The notes under the pieces: model-generated
Database searches by the model: none
What the model was told of the DNA's origin: nothing
What the model saw: only the letters and a program-made list of their open reading frames with translations
Shown: in pieces, positions 53,004 through 64,000 of the stretch
Layout of the letters: each line of letters opens with the position of its first letter
How positions within the stretch are numbered: position 1 is the stretch's first letter
Translations under genes and position numbers: made by a program
From: Cyclaneusma minus
Taxonomy: Eukaryota; Ascomycota; Leotiomycetes; Marthamycetales; Marthamycetaceae
Assembly: GCA_037179335.1 (NCBI GenBank)
Contig: JAKZHN010000007.1
Location: forward strand, 1,302,001-1,366,000
DNA: 64,000 bases
Reading direction: 5' to 3'

Positions 53004-55166
53004 ATGTCTCAAGTAGGTTGCCCCCTCCCAGCCTCGTCCGTCCTCCATGACTCTAAGTCTTCTCCATGCTGATGGCTCCTGTGATCCAGTCCAAAGATGC
53101 CGCAGAGCTCTGCGCTCTTTTGGTTGATGATGCCTACGGCGAACTCACTTCGGTAATTTTCCCAATCCCCAGACCTGCTGTCTTGGAGCGCGCCTCGTTT
53201 TCTGACAATATTTCAGCGGATTTTCGCTACGCTGCTCCGTCGTGGAAGACTGCCCATATTGATGCTCACCCAGAACACCCGCCTGACCCCGCGTCAGCTG
53301 CGACACGGTCTGGCTGTTCTAGTTCAGCAGAATCTTGTCTATCACACTGTCGAAGATGGCCGCGGTGTGTACGAAGCAAATGCCCAATCAGCCTACAACC
53401 TGCTCCGCTCTGGTGCCATCTTGGAGATCATAGAATCCAGATATGGTGCTGCTGCGCGCGAAGTAGTGCAGAACCTGCTGCTCCTTGGCCATGCTCGAGT
53501 GGGAGACCTTGCAGAAGCGTACTGTCGGAAAGTCCCTCAAGCAAATGGCGGCGCTCATGCTCACAGCAACGGCGATTCTCTTCATAACGACGAACAGACC
53601 ACGGAACGGATTCAGTCGCCAGGCCATCTCAACAAAGTGTTGGTCAAACTGCTTACGGCGGGTTTCTTGCAACCGTTGAAGGAGCGCATGTTTGAGCCGC
53701 CTAACGATACGTACGACAGAGTCTACAAAGAGATCAAAAAGAGGGACTACGACGACAAGATCTCAGGCGCAAAACAGACGGCCGCCATTGCGATCGCGGT
53801 GCGCAACCGCCTGGCTGAAGTGCGCAAAGAAGATGCTGAGTGGCAGAGTCCTGGAAAAGGCACAAAAAGACCTCTGGAGAGCAGTTCAGGCACGGCAGGG
53901 AAGAGACGGAAGTTAGCCAATGGAACTGCTGCCGTCAACGGAGATACTGAGGACCATGCACCAACCCTTGATGTAAGCATTTGGAGCCTGAAACTTCTTT
54001 GAACATCTTCTAATTCATATCAGCAAAATCTTGTTGTCCGTGTCAACTACGAGAAATGCGTCGTGGCGTTACGAAACCAACGACTAGTCTCTTTAGCATC
54101 TCACAGAATTGGCGAAACTACATCAGCGATCTATGCAAAGGCATTGGAGTTGCTCGAAGCCAGTGTTCCTCGCTGCCGTCCAGACCCTCTAATCGATGGA
54201 GCTGAAGACGAAGGCAGTGACATGATCACCATCGGTCCAATCGTTACCACCAAGTCAATTACGGACGCATTAGATCATTCAATTGACGCTTCCATGGGGA
54301 TTGGAAAGACAGACGACAGCAATATTGACCCTGGTCGTTTTGGAGGTGCGCAGGGGGCAAGGAACGGAAACCCAGGAAAGGCCGAAGACGATGACCTAGG
54401 TTCTGCAACTGAGGCCGGTTCTGACATGGAAGATGGAGGTGAACCTGTCCATGTGAACGGAAACGGTCGGGCAAAGAGTCAGAAACCAAAGGTTACCTTC
54501 CAAGACCAAGCAAAAGCCCCAGTCGATTCGCGGAGCAGGCTGGAACAGGTCAAGAAGCATCTCCAAGTTCTGGCGGAAGACAAACATCGCCTTCTACGAT
54601 ACCATGGAGCCCAGGGAGGCGGTCAGTGGACAGTTGACTTCAACGAGCTTATCAATGCAGTGAGGGAGACGGAACTCGATAACATCATCGCTCAGAAGTT
54701 TGGCAAGACAGGACTTCGTCTCACTCGCATACTCCGACAGAAAGGAAAGCTCGAAGACAAACAACTCCCCAACCTGAGCCTGATGAAGCAAAAGGACATC
54801 CGTACAAAGCTCGTGGAAATGCAAATGGCCGGTTTCGTCGACATACAGGAGGTACCAAAAGACCAAACCCGCGATGCGAAAAAGACAATCCACCTTTGGT
54901 ATTTTGACATGGAGCGTGTGTCGATGATTGTGCAGGAGAACATCCTCAAGAGCATGGTGCGCTGCTACCAGAGACTTGCCGTCGAGAGGAAGAACGAATC
55001 TGTTATCATCGCACTCACGGAAAGGAGCGATGTGAAGGGGCAAGAGCAAGAGTTGCTTAGCGGTGACCAGTTGAAGCACCTGCAAAGACTGCGTGAGCAC
55101 GAGGAGAAGTTGCTGGCACAGGTGGCGCGGTTGGACTCTATGGTTGGCGTGTTCCGCGACTTCTAG
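53004..55166 (+). CDS. RPC82: RNA polymerase III subunit RPC82 (C82)
   Basis: Four exons, 53004-53012, 53090-53152, 53217-53972 and 54024-55166, give 656 residues. The first exon codes only MSQ, followed by SKDAAELCALLVDDAYGELTS, then RIFATLLRRGRLPI, the winged-helix N-terminal domain of C82. Four winged helices are expected along the protein: LTPRQLRHGLAVLVQQNLVY is one clear case, and VDFNELINAVRETELDNIIA with TRILRQKGKLEDKQL another. The middle (about residues 200-260 and 330-400) is acidic, basic and disordered, with a likely nuclear signal near KRPLESSSGTAGKRRK. The subunit forms a subcomplex with C34 and C31 in transcription initiation. It is divergent from QCR2. Confidence 0.9.
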
Positions 55167-55803
55167 GCCGTCGATGAGCTCGAAGACCCAAGGAGCTGAG
55201 CATTTGCATGGGCGGAGTAACACTGCTGCATTTGAAAAGGGGCGTTTGCGGGGGGCTTGTTTTACGGAAGGGGGGGCAGCTCACTATTCTATGATACCAC
55301 GAATGCTTGAATTCCTTCAAGAAATTTTGTAATTAAGGCCACAGAAAAAAGAAACTTACTCTATTGTGCTAGCCCGTGGCCGTGGGGTAGGTTCCTGGAC
55401 TTGGAGTCGTGTGAGCGTCGTGTGAGCATCTGGTCTGATAAATCTGGGGGATGGCCTCCGCAGACACCAGTAGTGCCCACTGCGTTTAGTTGTTTCAGTC
55501 GTCTCGAATAATTTGATTGCGCCTTTAATCTGGAGACTTGAATTTGTGCACTAGATAATAATATCCATTAGTCGACCACTATTAACTGTGTCGGGGATTG
55601 ACTTTGGCCTGTCGCATGCACCTTGGCATGGGCCACCGAATTTATTTCTCCAAGCTCCAAATTTTTTCAACATACTTGAGATCTCTCAACTTTTCTCTCC
55701 CAGTCCCGCACGCCCTTCAATTCCACGCCGGCCTCGCTCGAGACTGCCAATTGATCTTCCCAGCCAGCTGTATACACGTGGTTCATATATACCAACAACC
55801 GCC
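55167..55803. promoter_or_regulatory. GGC1 upstream region
   Basis: 637 bp between co-directional genes. Late part is C/T-rich (55680-55800), as in a leader. Nothing else is seen. Confidence 0.4.
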
Positions 55804-57125
55804 ATGTCGCCCACGCTGGCTCCCGCGTCCGCCGCGAAGGACTACAAGAGGGAATCGAACTTGGCCAGGCTGCTGGGTTCAGGTGTGTTTTGACAGCCAT
55901 CAAAAAGATATCAAGACCAGCGACTGACTTGTGCTGATCTTTAGGCTCCGCCGGAATTGCTGAACTTGCCGTCTTCCATCCTGTATGGTTCCTCGAACCC
56001 ACCGATTTCGGATTTACGCTAATACCGTGGTGAAGGTCGATACCATTGCGAAGCGGTTGATGAGCAATCAAGGGAGGGTGAGCAGGCTGATGGCAGATGC
56101 TGAAGATATCATGGAACACAGCTGAACTTGTGCCAGATTACCAGCGCCGCGCAACTGAACACGGTCATTTTCAAGGATAAGGCGGTAGCTCCAGTGGGAA
56201 CCAAGTTCTTCTCTCTGTTCCCAGGTCTCGGTTATGCTGCTGGATACAAGGTGAGTCGCAGAAATTTCAATCACAGTCTGGCGTTAGTGTTAACAGCTTG
56301 TCAGGTCTTGCAACGAGTCTACAAGTACGGCGGACAGCCCTACGTCCGAGATTACCTCGCAAAGAACCATGGCACAACCTTTGATAGCGTATTTGGACCA
56401 AAGACCGGCAAGGCGATGATGCACTCAATGGCAGGAAGGTGAGGAAGCTATTCGCAGACTATAGCACCGGGACGCGCTAACAAGTGTGTTCTAGTATCAT
56501 TGGCATTGGCGAAATCGTTCTCCTACCCCTCGACGTTCTCAAGATTAAGCGCCAGACAAACCCCGAGGCTTTCCGAGGACGTGGCGTCGTTCGAATTGTG
56601 AAGGATGAAGGTTTTGGTCTCTACCGAGGATGGCAATGGACAGCTGCCCGAAATGCTCCTGGTTCATTTGCTGTACGTACATCCTGGATCAAATCAATAC
56701 TGTTGTGAGGAGCTCCGCTAATCTCTGCATATCAGCTCTTCGGTGGTTCCGCATTCACAAAAGGATACTTCTTCGGCCTCTCCGACTATAACAAGGCCAC
56801 TTGGTTCCAGAACTTTGTGGCTTCGATTGGTGGTGCTACCGCATCGCTCGTCGTTTCCGCACCGCTCGATGTTATCAAGACCCGTATCCAGAACCGCAAC
56901 TTTGACAACCCAGAAGGCGGATTCAAGATCGTCAGCAACATGATGAAGAACGAGGGCCCGACCAGCTTTTTCAAGGGACTGTTCCCCAAGGTATGGCTCC
57001 TGTAACGCTTATACTTTTACAGTGCTAATCCGTTGCAGCTATTGATGACTGGACCCAAGCTGGTGTTCTCCTTCTGGCTCGCCCAGACCCTGATCCCAGC
57101 ATTTGATGGTATGTTGGCGAAATAA
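55804..57125 (+). CDS. GGC1: Mitochondrial GTP/GDP carrier GGC1
   Basis: Eight exons (55804-55882, 55945-55982, 56036-56077, 56137-56250, 56305-56438, 56495-56672, 56736-56990, 57039-57125) give 308 residues. It swaps GTP for GDP across the mitochondrial inner membrane and is required for mitochondrial iron and nucleic-acid balance. The order follows yeast Ggc1 (Yhm1) closely: LARLLGSGSAGIAELAVFHP, VDTIAKRLMSN, FPGLGYAAGYKVLQRVYKYG, the IGEIVLLPLDVLKIKRQ repeat 2 motif, ARNAPGSFALFGG and VVSAPLDVIKTRIQNRNFD. The end is TGPKLVFSFWLAQTLIP. Seven introns in 1.3 kb is the densest in the window. The frame at every join is exact. Confidence 0.95.
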
Positions 57126-57659
57126 AGAGCGAATTCTGATACCCTGTGCTGTGTACATAATGGAGGTCCGGACACGTTTAGTCCAGACACTCAAAAGTCG
57201 GGCGGCTATTTGCAAGAGAAGCAAGGAGCCAAGAAAGGAGCCATGGGGAATCACAAAAGTTAATGATCACGGGGTGTATGAATACGCTGTGACAGGTGGG
57301 CTCATGAAAGCTCCCGGGCAGAGGCAAGAAATAAAGACTCGACTCCAATCAAATTCACAACTCCAGCCTGTCGTTTCCGGCCATGTCACAAATGGTCATC
57401 AATGTTGTATAAATTTAAACTTGAAAACAGACCATCCGCTGTAAATTTTGCGGTTCGACAAGTTGTTCAGACATAAAATCTAGCTCCACCTCGGCAAAAC
57501 TTCCCTCATCGTACTCAGTCGAATTCCCATCCCGGAACAACGACATTAACCGCCAGACGTCCATCACTACCCACGCCGTTCCGCCCAGCTTCCCGAAGTA
57601 CTCTCCTCATAAGCAGTCACGAGCGCCATTCCCCCCAATTCCGTGAAAATCTCTTAAAG
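57126..57659. promoter_or_regulatory. NCE101 upstream region
   Basis: 534 bp between GGC1 and NCE101. No repeat, RNA gene or strong element is recognised. Confidence 0.4.
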
Positions 57660-58014
57660 ATGCCGCCAGCAGCCCCCGCCTACCTTATCTCACGCAGCCT
57701 CGATCCTTTGTTTGCGCTCTTCATCGGCACCTCGGCGGCAGCGATGCGCATTAGCCGCGAGGAGAAGGAGATGGGACGGAGTACGCAGGAGACTATTGAT
57801 GCTGGACTGAGGTGCGTTAAGTTCTCTGGATATTGGTTGTAGATCAGGGTCCTGCGGCTTGCATCGCTGGGCAGGTCAGGGCTCGACGGTCTAGAATGGT
57901 GTTGGTGGATGGGAGGAGAAACGAGCGAGAGTTGGCGCAGGATACTGACAGTAGTGCAGGCGGTTGGGATGGAAGTCGAGAAATGAGGAGAAGAAAGATG
58001 TGTTGGGGAGGTGA
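57660..58014 (+). CDS. NCE101: Small membrane protein of the NCE101 family
   Basis: Two exons, 57660-57811 and 57960-58014, give 68 residues. The protein has one hydrophobic segment (SLDPLFALFIGTSAAAMRI), then REEKEMGRSTQETIDAGL and, after the splice, RRLGWKSRNEEKKDVLGR. This is the order of the short NCE101 family, named after a yeast protein linked to non-classical export. Its biochemical role is not settled. A membrane location is expected. The 148-bp intron is on the long side here. The splice is supported because it continues the basic tail and ends at a stop after 55 bases. Confidence 0.8.
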
Positions 58015-58514
58015 GCTTCAGGCCACCACTCTGGCTGTGAATCACGAATTATGAGTCATTTGAAGATTCTGAGGATCAGGCTCATCAGGCTCTGTGGAGG
58101 CGCCGGGCTAGACTCCAGCGGTAGAACGGACAGAGATGGAACCCCCAAGTCGTGCACGTAGAAACATGAGACGAAATCTAGCACATGCGGAGTGGCAGAA
58201 TGAAGTTGGCAGAAAGACTACGTTTGCGTCATTAACCCAGGTGACAGGTAAGCATAGGAAAAGCCATTGCGCATGTCCTCATCCGAATTTCCTCGATGTC
58301 CCCCGTAAGCACAGCATCGAGGCGAGGTTGCCACTAGGAGTGCTAGTAAGCGTGCTCGTTGTCTTTGAGCGATGTGCGCGCCTGCGAGCCATAGATCAAA
58401 ACTGCCTTCATTCAACCGAAATTCCCATCAACCATAATTAAAAAAAAGTTCCGCAAAACGCAGTAGACCGAAAACGCCGATACCCGATCCGTTCGTGTGC
58501 GATAGAATGGCGCT
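58015..58514. other. Convergent intergenic, nothing recognised
   Basis: 500 bp between the ends of NCE101 (+) and ATG8 (-). No coding signal stands out. A short A-run (58441-58447) is the only local feature. Confidence 0.45.
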
Positions 58515-58995
58515 CTATGCCGACTCGAAAGCTCCAAAGGTGTTCTCGCCGGAGTAGCTAGAAAGCGGGTTAGCATACGTCACCGGGCACGGTAGGCAGT
58601 GTGAACGTACGTGATGTAGAGGAAGCCGTCCTCGTCCTTGTGCTCCTCGTAGATGCTGCTCATCAGGGCGGCGGTGGGTGGCAGCACCTCATCGACGAAG
58701 ATGAAGATGGCCTTCTCAGGCGAGAGCTTGATGCGCTTGCGGATCACGTAGACGAACTGGCCGACGGTGAGATCGGCGGGCACCAGGTACTTCTTCTTGT
58801 CGATAGTGGCGATATCCGACTTCTCGACCTTCTCGCAGATGACCTGTCGCGGGCATATCAGTAAGGCGATGATCCTCGGCGGTGGAGCGATAGCGATGGA
58901 CTCACGGGAATGCGGTCGGCGTACTTCTGGCGGATGCGCTCGGCCTCCGCCTTGCGCTTCTCGAAGGGGTGCTCGTCCTTGAACTTGGAACGCAT
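58515..58995 (-). CDS. ATG8: Ubiquitin-like autophagy protein ATG8
   Basis: Three exons on the minus strand, 58995-58906, 58843-58611 and 58557-58515, give 121 residues. The sequence begins [20 protein letters not shown], continues [20 protein letters not shown] and ends TYSGENTFG plus AFESA. Gly116 sits after Phe115, so Atg4 cleavage would expose the Gly for lipidation to phosphatidylethanolamine on autophagosome membranes. Two hydrophobic pockets that bind AIM motifs are kept in the fold ([20 protein letters not shown]). The splice before YSGENT joins the last 14 residues. The protein length and positions match the fungal family throughout. Confidence 0.97.
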
Positions 58996-59714
58996 GGCGA
59001 CGGTGGAGAGAGAGAAGTGATTTAGAGCGTTAGGTTTGGCGGTGATGATGGAGGAGTCGTGGGATGTTGATGGGGGCTGGTGAGGTATGTTGGAGAGTAG
59101 TACTTTAGTGGAGAAAGGGCGGGTTGCTCTAGGCTGCAAAGGCAGCCTGTGCGCTGGGGCGACTTCTACTGCAGCCACGGCGATAAAAGCGGTATGTCTC
59201 GCGTGAACCAGCTGATACAACGTCACGGAACAATAATAAGCCTGCTGCGATTTCTTCCGCCTTTGACTGCTGGAGTCGAAGTCTGCTCGATCTAGACTAC
59301 GATGCATATCCTGCAGCTGAGCCGCAGCATTTGTTAACGGAGCCAAGCAGAAGCTGGAACCTTTTGCCTTGACAACTTGAATGGACTATGCTGCCCCGCC
59401 ATCAAGGTGTGCTCACCGTGAATCACAGCCCTGGGTACATAGTGTCCCTTTGTCTTGCAACAAAGATGGCCGCTGCCTTTCCCTTCGAGTCATTCATCAG
59501 GTGAGGCAGACTCAGCCCCTTTCCTCTGCTGTTCTTGAATCTTCCACCCACATGTCCCTACGACCCGTCTCGTGATTTCTAGATGGACTTTCAGCGTCAA
59601 GTGAGTGCTAGACTGCATACCGTCATCCACGAAACTTGATGTGGGGTCGGAATCGGATTTGCACGGCATCTTACCGGGCCGTCTATTTTGACTATCCAAA
59701 TGGTCTGATATTGG
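58996..59714. promoter_or_regulatory. Divergent region, ATG8 and HEM13
   Basis: 719 bp between divergent starts. It should hold both promoters. No shared palindrome or repeat was recognised. Confidence 0.4.
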
Positions 59715-61058
59715 ATGCTACACCTCTTCTCTACCGCCGCTCGTCCAGGACCACGCAAACCAACTCGGAAACCCAGATCTACCATGAGGCCGTGTCTGCG
59801 AATAGGCAGCCGCCTCCCTCGACTTCAACCAACAAATGCTCTCTCCAAGCAGTGCAGGCGGGCATATGCCAATGTGCCAAAGCCGCCAGGCGCGCCTCAG
59901 AATGCTCACAAGGGCGTGTTATTCCCAAGGACTCGCATAGCCGTCGGAACCGTTTTCTTGAGTGCTATAATCTATTCAATGGTACTGTTCTCACGACCCC
60001 GACACCGGTTCCATTTAACAGCTTCTAACAGCTCTTAGGTCACTGATGAACCAGCAAAGCTAGATGCTCCTACAATTGCAGAGCGGGATGAGTTGCAGAA
60101 GCGCGAGTCGGGCGTCACATGCAATTCGCCAATGCGCTTACGAATGGAAGAATTCATCAAAGAGCAGCAGAAAGAAATTGTGGCCGAGCTCGAGAGGATT
60201 GACGGGGGCAGATTCCGTGTCGATACTTGGAATCGCGAACATGGAGGCGGAGGAATCTCTTGCGTTCTCCAGGACAGTAACGTCTTTGAGAAAGCCGGAG
60301 TCAACATCAGCATTGTCTATGGCAGCTTGCCTCGGCCGGCTATTGCGAAGATGCGAATCAACCACAAGAACATCGATCCTTCTCTCGAATCGCTGGAGTT
60401 CTTTGCTGCTGGTCTGAGCATGGTCTTACATCCGAAGAATCCCATGGCTCCCACGGTGCATCTGAATTATCGATACTTCGAGACTGCGAATCCAGACGGT
60501 TCTTCTGGCACCTGGTGGTTTGGCGGTGGAACGGACTTGACGCCGAACTACCTCTTCGACGAGGACGCCATACACTTCCACGGCACCATCAAACAAGCAT
60601 GCGACAAGCACGACAAGGCCTACTATCCGCGATTCAAGGACTGGTGCGACAAATACTTCTCGAACAAACACCGGGGCGAATCTCGAGGAATTGGCGGCAT
60701 ATTCTTCGATGACCTAGACGAGTCGGAGAAAGACCAGGAGAACACGTTCGAGTTCATTCAATCGTGTCTGAAAGCATTTTTGCCTTCATACATTCCCATT
60801 CTGGAGAGACGGAAAGATATGCCGTTTACACAGCAAGAAAAGGACTGGCAACAGATACGACGCGGTAGATATGTGGAGTTCAATCTCGTACACGACCGTG
60901 GAACATCGTTTGGACTGAACACGCCGGGCGCCAGGGTAGAAAGCATTTTGATGAGTCTTCCACTGACGGCGGCTTGGAAGTACATGCACGAGCCAGAAAA
61001 AGGGAGCAGAGAGGAGAGACTCGTGAACGTATTGCGTGAACCAAGGGACTGGGTGTAA
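59715..61058 (+). CDS. HEM13: Coproporphyrinogen III oxidase, oxygen-dependent
   Basis: Two exons, 59715-59981 and 60039-61058, give 428 residues. The enzyme converts coproporphyrinogen III to protoporphyrinogen IX by two oxidative decarboxylations, a step of heme synthesis. Exon 2 shows the family core: FEKAGVNISIVYG, YRYFETANPDG, TWWFGGGTDLTP, the FFDDLDE segment and RRGRYVEFNLVHDRGTSFGL. The N-terminus is basic, with a hydrophobic VGTVFLSAIIYSM. This suggests mitochondrial targeting and perhaps a membrane stretch, unlike cytosolic yeast Hem13. The start could also be the second ATG at 59784, giving 405 residues, which has the better presequence look. Confidence 0.93.
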
Positions 61059-62403
61059 AATATTGGGTGGGGCCTACAAAATGTACTTGTACGTACTCGG
61101 CCCGGGGCAACATATTCGTTGCTGTCGTGCAGAGCTACTTCGAGGTCTCCATGACAAGAGAAAAATGTATGATTATCCGCGAAAGATGCGCATTCATAGG
61201 GAAAACTTGTGAGTGCTTGACTCTCGCAAATGGGCAGATCTGCTGCCATGAAAGTCCTGTGTTTCTTCTCTCTTACTAGGAATCTGCTCACACAGGCGCA
61301 GGGTCGGCGAAGTCTCCCTATATGACCTTGACATACTCCTCTGATATATGCACATTGTTGACCCTATGAACCCCAATAATCTGTCCTGCAAGCACCACCG
61401 AATCCATCATTCACACGTGATACGGATCCAACATCCACCCATCCATGTACCATACCACATGGCATCTGCGGGCCTCCACAGCAAACTCCAACTGGCAGCC
61501 TCAGCGAAGGCGGGGCACGAGTCCGTCTTCAGGCGTTGCATGATGGCTTGTCTCGCGGACGCGGAGCAGCGCTTTGGGACGTCTGGATCGCAATCAAAAT
61601 CGAAGTGTTGAAAGCTCGTTGGCCGGAATTTGAGTGATAAGTCCGTCTCCTTCGTCGACGCGCAACAAAAGTCTCTCTGCTCACTGTTTGGGAGTGAAAG
61701 AAGGGGATGCCCGGTCTCTGGTCGATCGCGAGATCGTGAGATCTTCGAGTGTGTAACTGGATGAGGTTGTTCTGCATCGAGATCGGATGGACTACGGAGG
61801 GCTGCATAGGCACGAACTCTGAGACGTTCTTCTTTGTGGGCAACCTATCATATTTGTTTTCCTCTGTGGAAAGGCAATGGAATTTGACATTTTAACTGGT
61901 GTAAGGATTGTGAATTGTCTTCCTTGCCATAGAATATTTATGTTTTGGTGATTTCATCAAGCCTTACTACGATCCTACAGTAGGACGACAAAAGTCTAGC
62001 TGCACCTCCTTCCTGAATTCAAACGTGTGGCGGTAGTCAGCTATTTGTTAAATATTCCTGATCTTGAGGATATCCTTGATCACTGCCCGGGCATATTCCT
62101 AACCAAGGTATTGAAGGGGGTTCAGACATTTGTCGCAAAACTGTAGAGTATCACATTCACGCCTAGGACCTTGACTCTTTGAGGGCCATCGGGCTTCACA
62201 CTTCACACTTCGCTGCTTGCACCTTGTAGCTTAGCCGCATTATCATAATTTTCAGAATATCTGGTGCAGGTATTTAAAAACTAAAGTCGTTATGCCATTG
62301 GTCAAACGCTCGTCATACATCTCAGTCTCAATATAAGAAAATGGAAAAGGGTTAATGTCCAAGCCTCCTATGCCTTCGCCGTAACTCCTTTTGTCCCCCA
62401 AAT
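61059..62403. other. Convergent intergenic, 1.3 kb
   Basis: Between HEM13 (+) and the lipase (-). No frame with a domain, no RNA gene and no clear repeat. Parts are AT-rich. Confidence 0.45.
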
Positions 62404-63989
62404 TTATGACGAACTGCTGTTCTGTGCAACATATGCGATATCAATATTGTTGTACATCTCCGCATAGGTCGCGTTGACGCTTGCAGTGGAGCTGGTGGTA
62501 TCCGATCTGCGTTTCAGGGAGAAGCCTGGGGCGCAACCGTCGATCAGCCCGAAGTAGTAGTTATGGGCCGTAGTGTCGAACCCGCCGGTTCCGGCGTTGC
62601 AAGAGGTGTTGCGGTCGCCGACACAGGTCTTGATATCGGCGATGCCGTAGTCAGTAGTGGTGGCTGTTCCGTCAGAGAGCCAAAACTCGGGAGATGTGTG
62701 ACGGAAGTTGAGAATAATAGGGGCGAGTTTGGGGACCGGATCGTCTAAATGGGTGATTCTGTATTCCCCGCCGGTTTGCGAGGTTACGTAGTCGGCGCCT
62801 ACGGAGTTGAAGACGCGGGGTGAGCCGTAGGTGTACTGGGGGGGAAAAGCAAGTCTCAGTTTCAAGAATCCTTGTACGGCTCGGGACGACGTAGAGATGG
62901 CATGATTCGACTCACGATATCACAGGGGAAGCCGGCATCGCGGAGGTATGCTCCAGCAATGGTCGTGATTGCTGCACCAAGACTATGACCTGTGACGACC
63001 AGTTCATAGTCGGGGTGATCTGCCACAGCTGCTGTAACGGCAGTCATAATCACTGATTTGGCGTCGAGCCACGATGAATAGAAACCATCATGAACCTGGG
63101 CACGTTAGAAAGGTGGGGAACTTCTCCATCAGGGACTACGAACCAAGCAGCCAGTACCGAAGTCACATCCAACTTTAAAGAACACGACATCGTCAATGTA
63201 GTTGACAAGGGTGTTAGATCCTCGGATGGCAAGCACAATCAGTTTATTAGTATCGTCAACAGCGACGTAGCCTTGAGTATCCGTGGTAGTACTTTGACGC
63301 ATTAGTAGGATTTCGAGTGCAGGGGAAGCTGTTAGCTAACGTGATGAACTCCAGGCTAGAGGTGGCACCTGCTGCTTCAACCAATGGGCAAGCATCGTTG
63401 GCGCAGGTAATAGCATCTCCAGTACTGTTGTTGTTGTTTGGGCAGTACGCAGCCCCAGAATATTGAGCAAAAAGCTTGAAATTAGCGAGCGAAGCATCCG
63501 TTACGGTCGTGCTGACATAGTCTGTAAGATGGTCGTCAGAAACCTTATAGCATTGACCGATGAAAGTTATATCTGCTACTTTGCAGACTGACAGATGCCG
63601 ATAATGGCTTGCCCGCAAATATATCACAGGGATTGACTGCGCAGGCCTAGTAGATGCGAAAGAAGTAAGGGCGTGAGTGTGTTAAAAGAAACCAGATCTC
63701 GAGTCCCTGGAGTATTCGAGACCCAAGGGGTTCCTCTGAAGCTCTTGGATTCGAGTACTCAAGTGGCTTATGCAGCAAAGAATCCTCATACTATCCGGAG
63801 ACTTCCTCGACAGTGGATCGCAGGGGGAACGAAGAGTGAACCGTGAGATGTACAGTAAAAAGTGCACGAGTGCCGCAACAGTGAAATGGGCCTACCTCGG
63901 GATTTGATTCCACTTGCTCCAGCAGTGACTGGGGATGCTACAACACATGCCACGAGGGCAGTTAAAGCAATTGGAAAGACCGATCTCAT
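62404..63989 (-). CDS. Secreted class 3 lipase
   Basis: Six exons on the minus strand (63989-63896, 63636-63593, 63543-63341, 63291-63144, 63095-62916, 62835-62404) give 366 residues. The first 18 residues (MRSVFPIALTALVACVVA) form a signal peptide, followed by a short pro-region. Domain order: FKLFAQYSGAAYC, a region with LIVLAIRGSNTLVNY (oxyanion area), the nucleophile VVTGHSLGAAITTIAG, then THLDDPVPKLAP with the catalytic Asp and TTAHNYYFGLIDGC with the His. Six cysteines fit disulfides of the fold. The product is an extracellular glycerol-ester hydrolase. The first intron is long (259 bp). A missed exon in it is possible. Confidence 0.85.
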
Positions 63990-64000
63990 GGTAGATGATA

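Noticed and set aside
1..64000. CRISPR array, prophage or bacterial operon structures
   Set aside because: Eukaryotic gene structure throughout; the repeat arrays have no equal spacers or cas-like neighbours.

Overview
This window looks like nuclear DNA of a filamentous ascomycete (Pezizomycotina; a Dothideomycete would fit, but that is inference). The genes have short spliceosomal introns, mostly 40-100 bp, with GT-AG ends and pyrimidine-rich acceptors. The gene set is fungal: MSB2 mucin, chitin synthase, Abp2-type ARS-binding protein, HEM13, NCE101 and ATG8. Genes lie on both strands without operons. I rebuilt exon structures by hand from reading frame, splice signals and family conservation. 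All internal exon joins quoted keep the frame.

Layout. 1-9.4 kb is housekeeping: a cut 3' end of an unknown gene, a UBP16-type deubiquitinase (-), mitochondrial ribosomal protein bL9m (+), class II fructose-bisphosphate aldolase (+) and a KES1/OSH4-type oxysterol-binding protein (+). 9.8-17.6 kb holds a vanillyl-alcohol-oxidase-type flavoenzyme (-), a DHA1-like MFS transporter (+) and a salicylate-hydroxylase-type monooxygenase (+), a plausible small aromatic-catabolism group. 19.2-26.8 kb carries two cell-surface genes, the signalling mucin MSB2 and a division-1 chitin synthase. 26.8-31.5 kb is gene-poor, AT-rich and repeat-bearing: a complete non-autonomous hAT-like element with an 8-bp target duplication, a second small inverted-repeat element, a long hairpin, and four tRNA-Arg(CCU)-related copies. 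31.5-46.9 kb is accessory: a P450 with a one-base frameshift, a PMP47/ANT1-type peroxisomal carrier, an SP-family sugar transporter, a flavin oxidoreductase, an Abp2-type DNA-binding protein and a second P450. 47-61 kb is dense housekeeping: NatC subunit MAK10, ATP synthase epsilon (ATP15), complex III core protein 2 (QCR2), Pol III subunit RPC82, GTP/GDP carrier GGC1, NCE101, ATG8 and coproporphyrinogen oxidase HEM13. Many of these serve mitochondria. The window ends with a secreted class 3 lipase (-).

The most unusual signal is a dispersed family of degenerate tandem repeats with a period near 19 bp. It is seen at five places (about 14.9, 40.0, 40.3, 45.7 and 50.0 kb). Two of these lie inside introns, one making an unusually long P450 intron of 419 bp.
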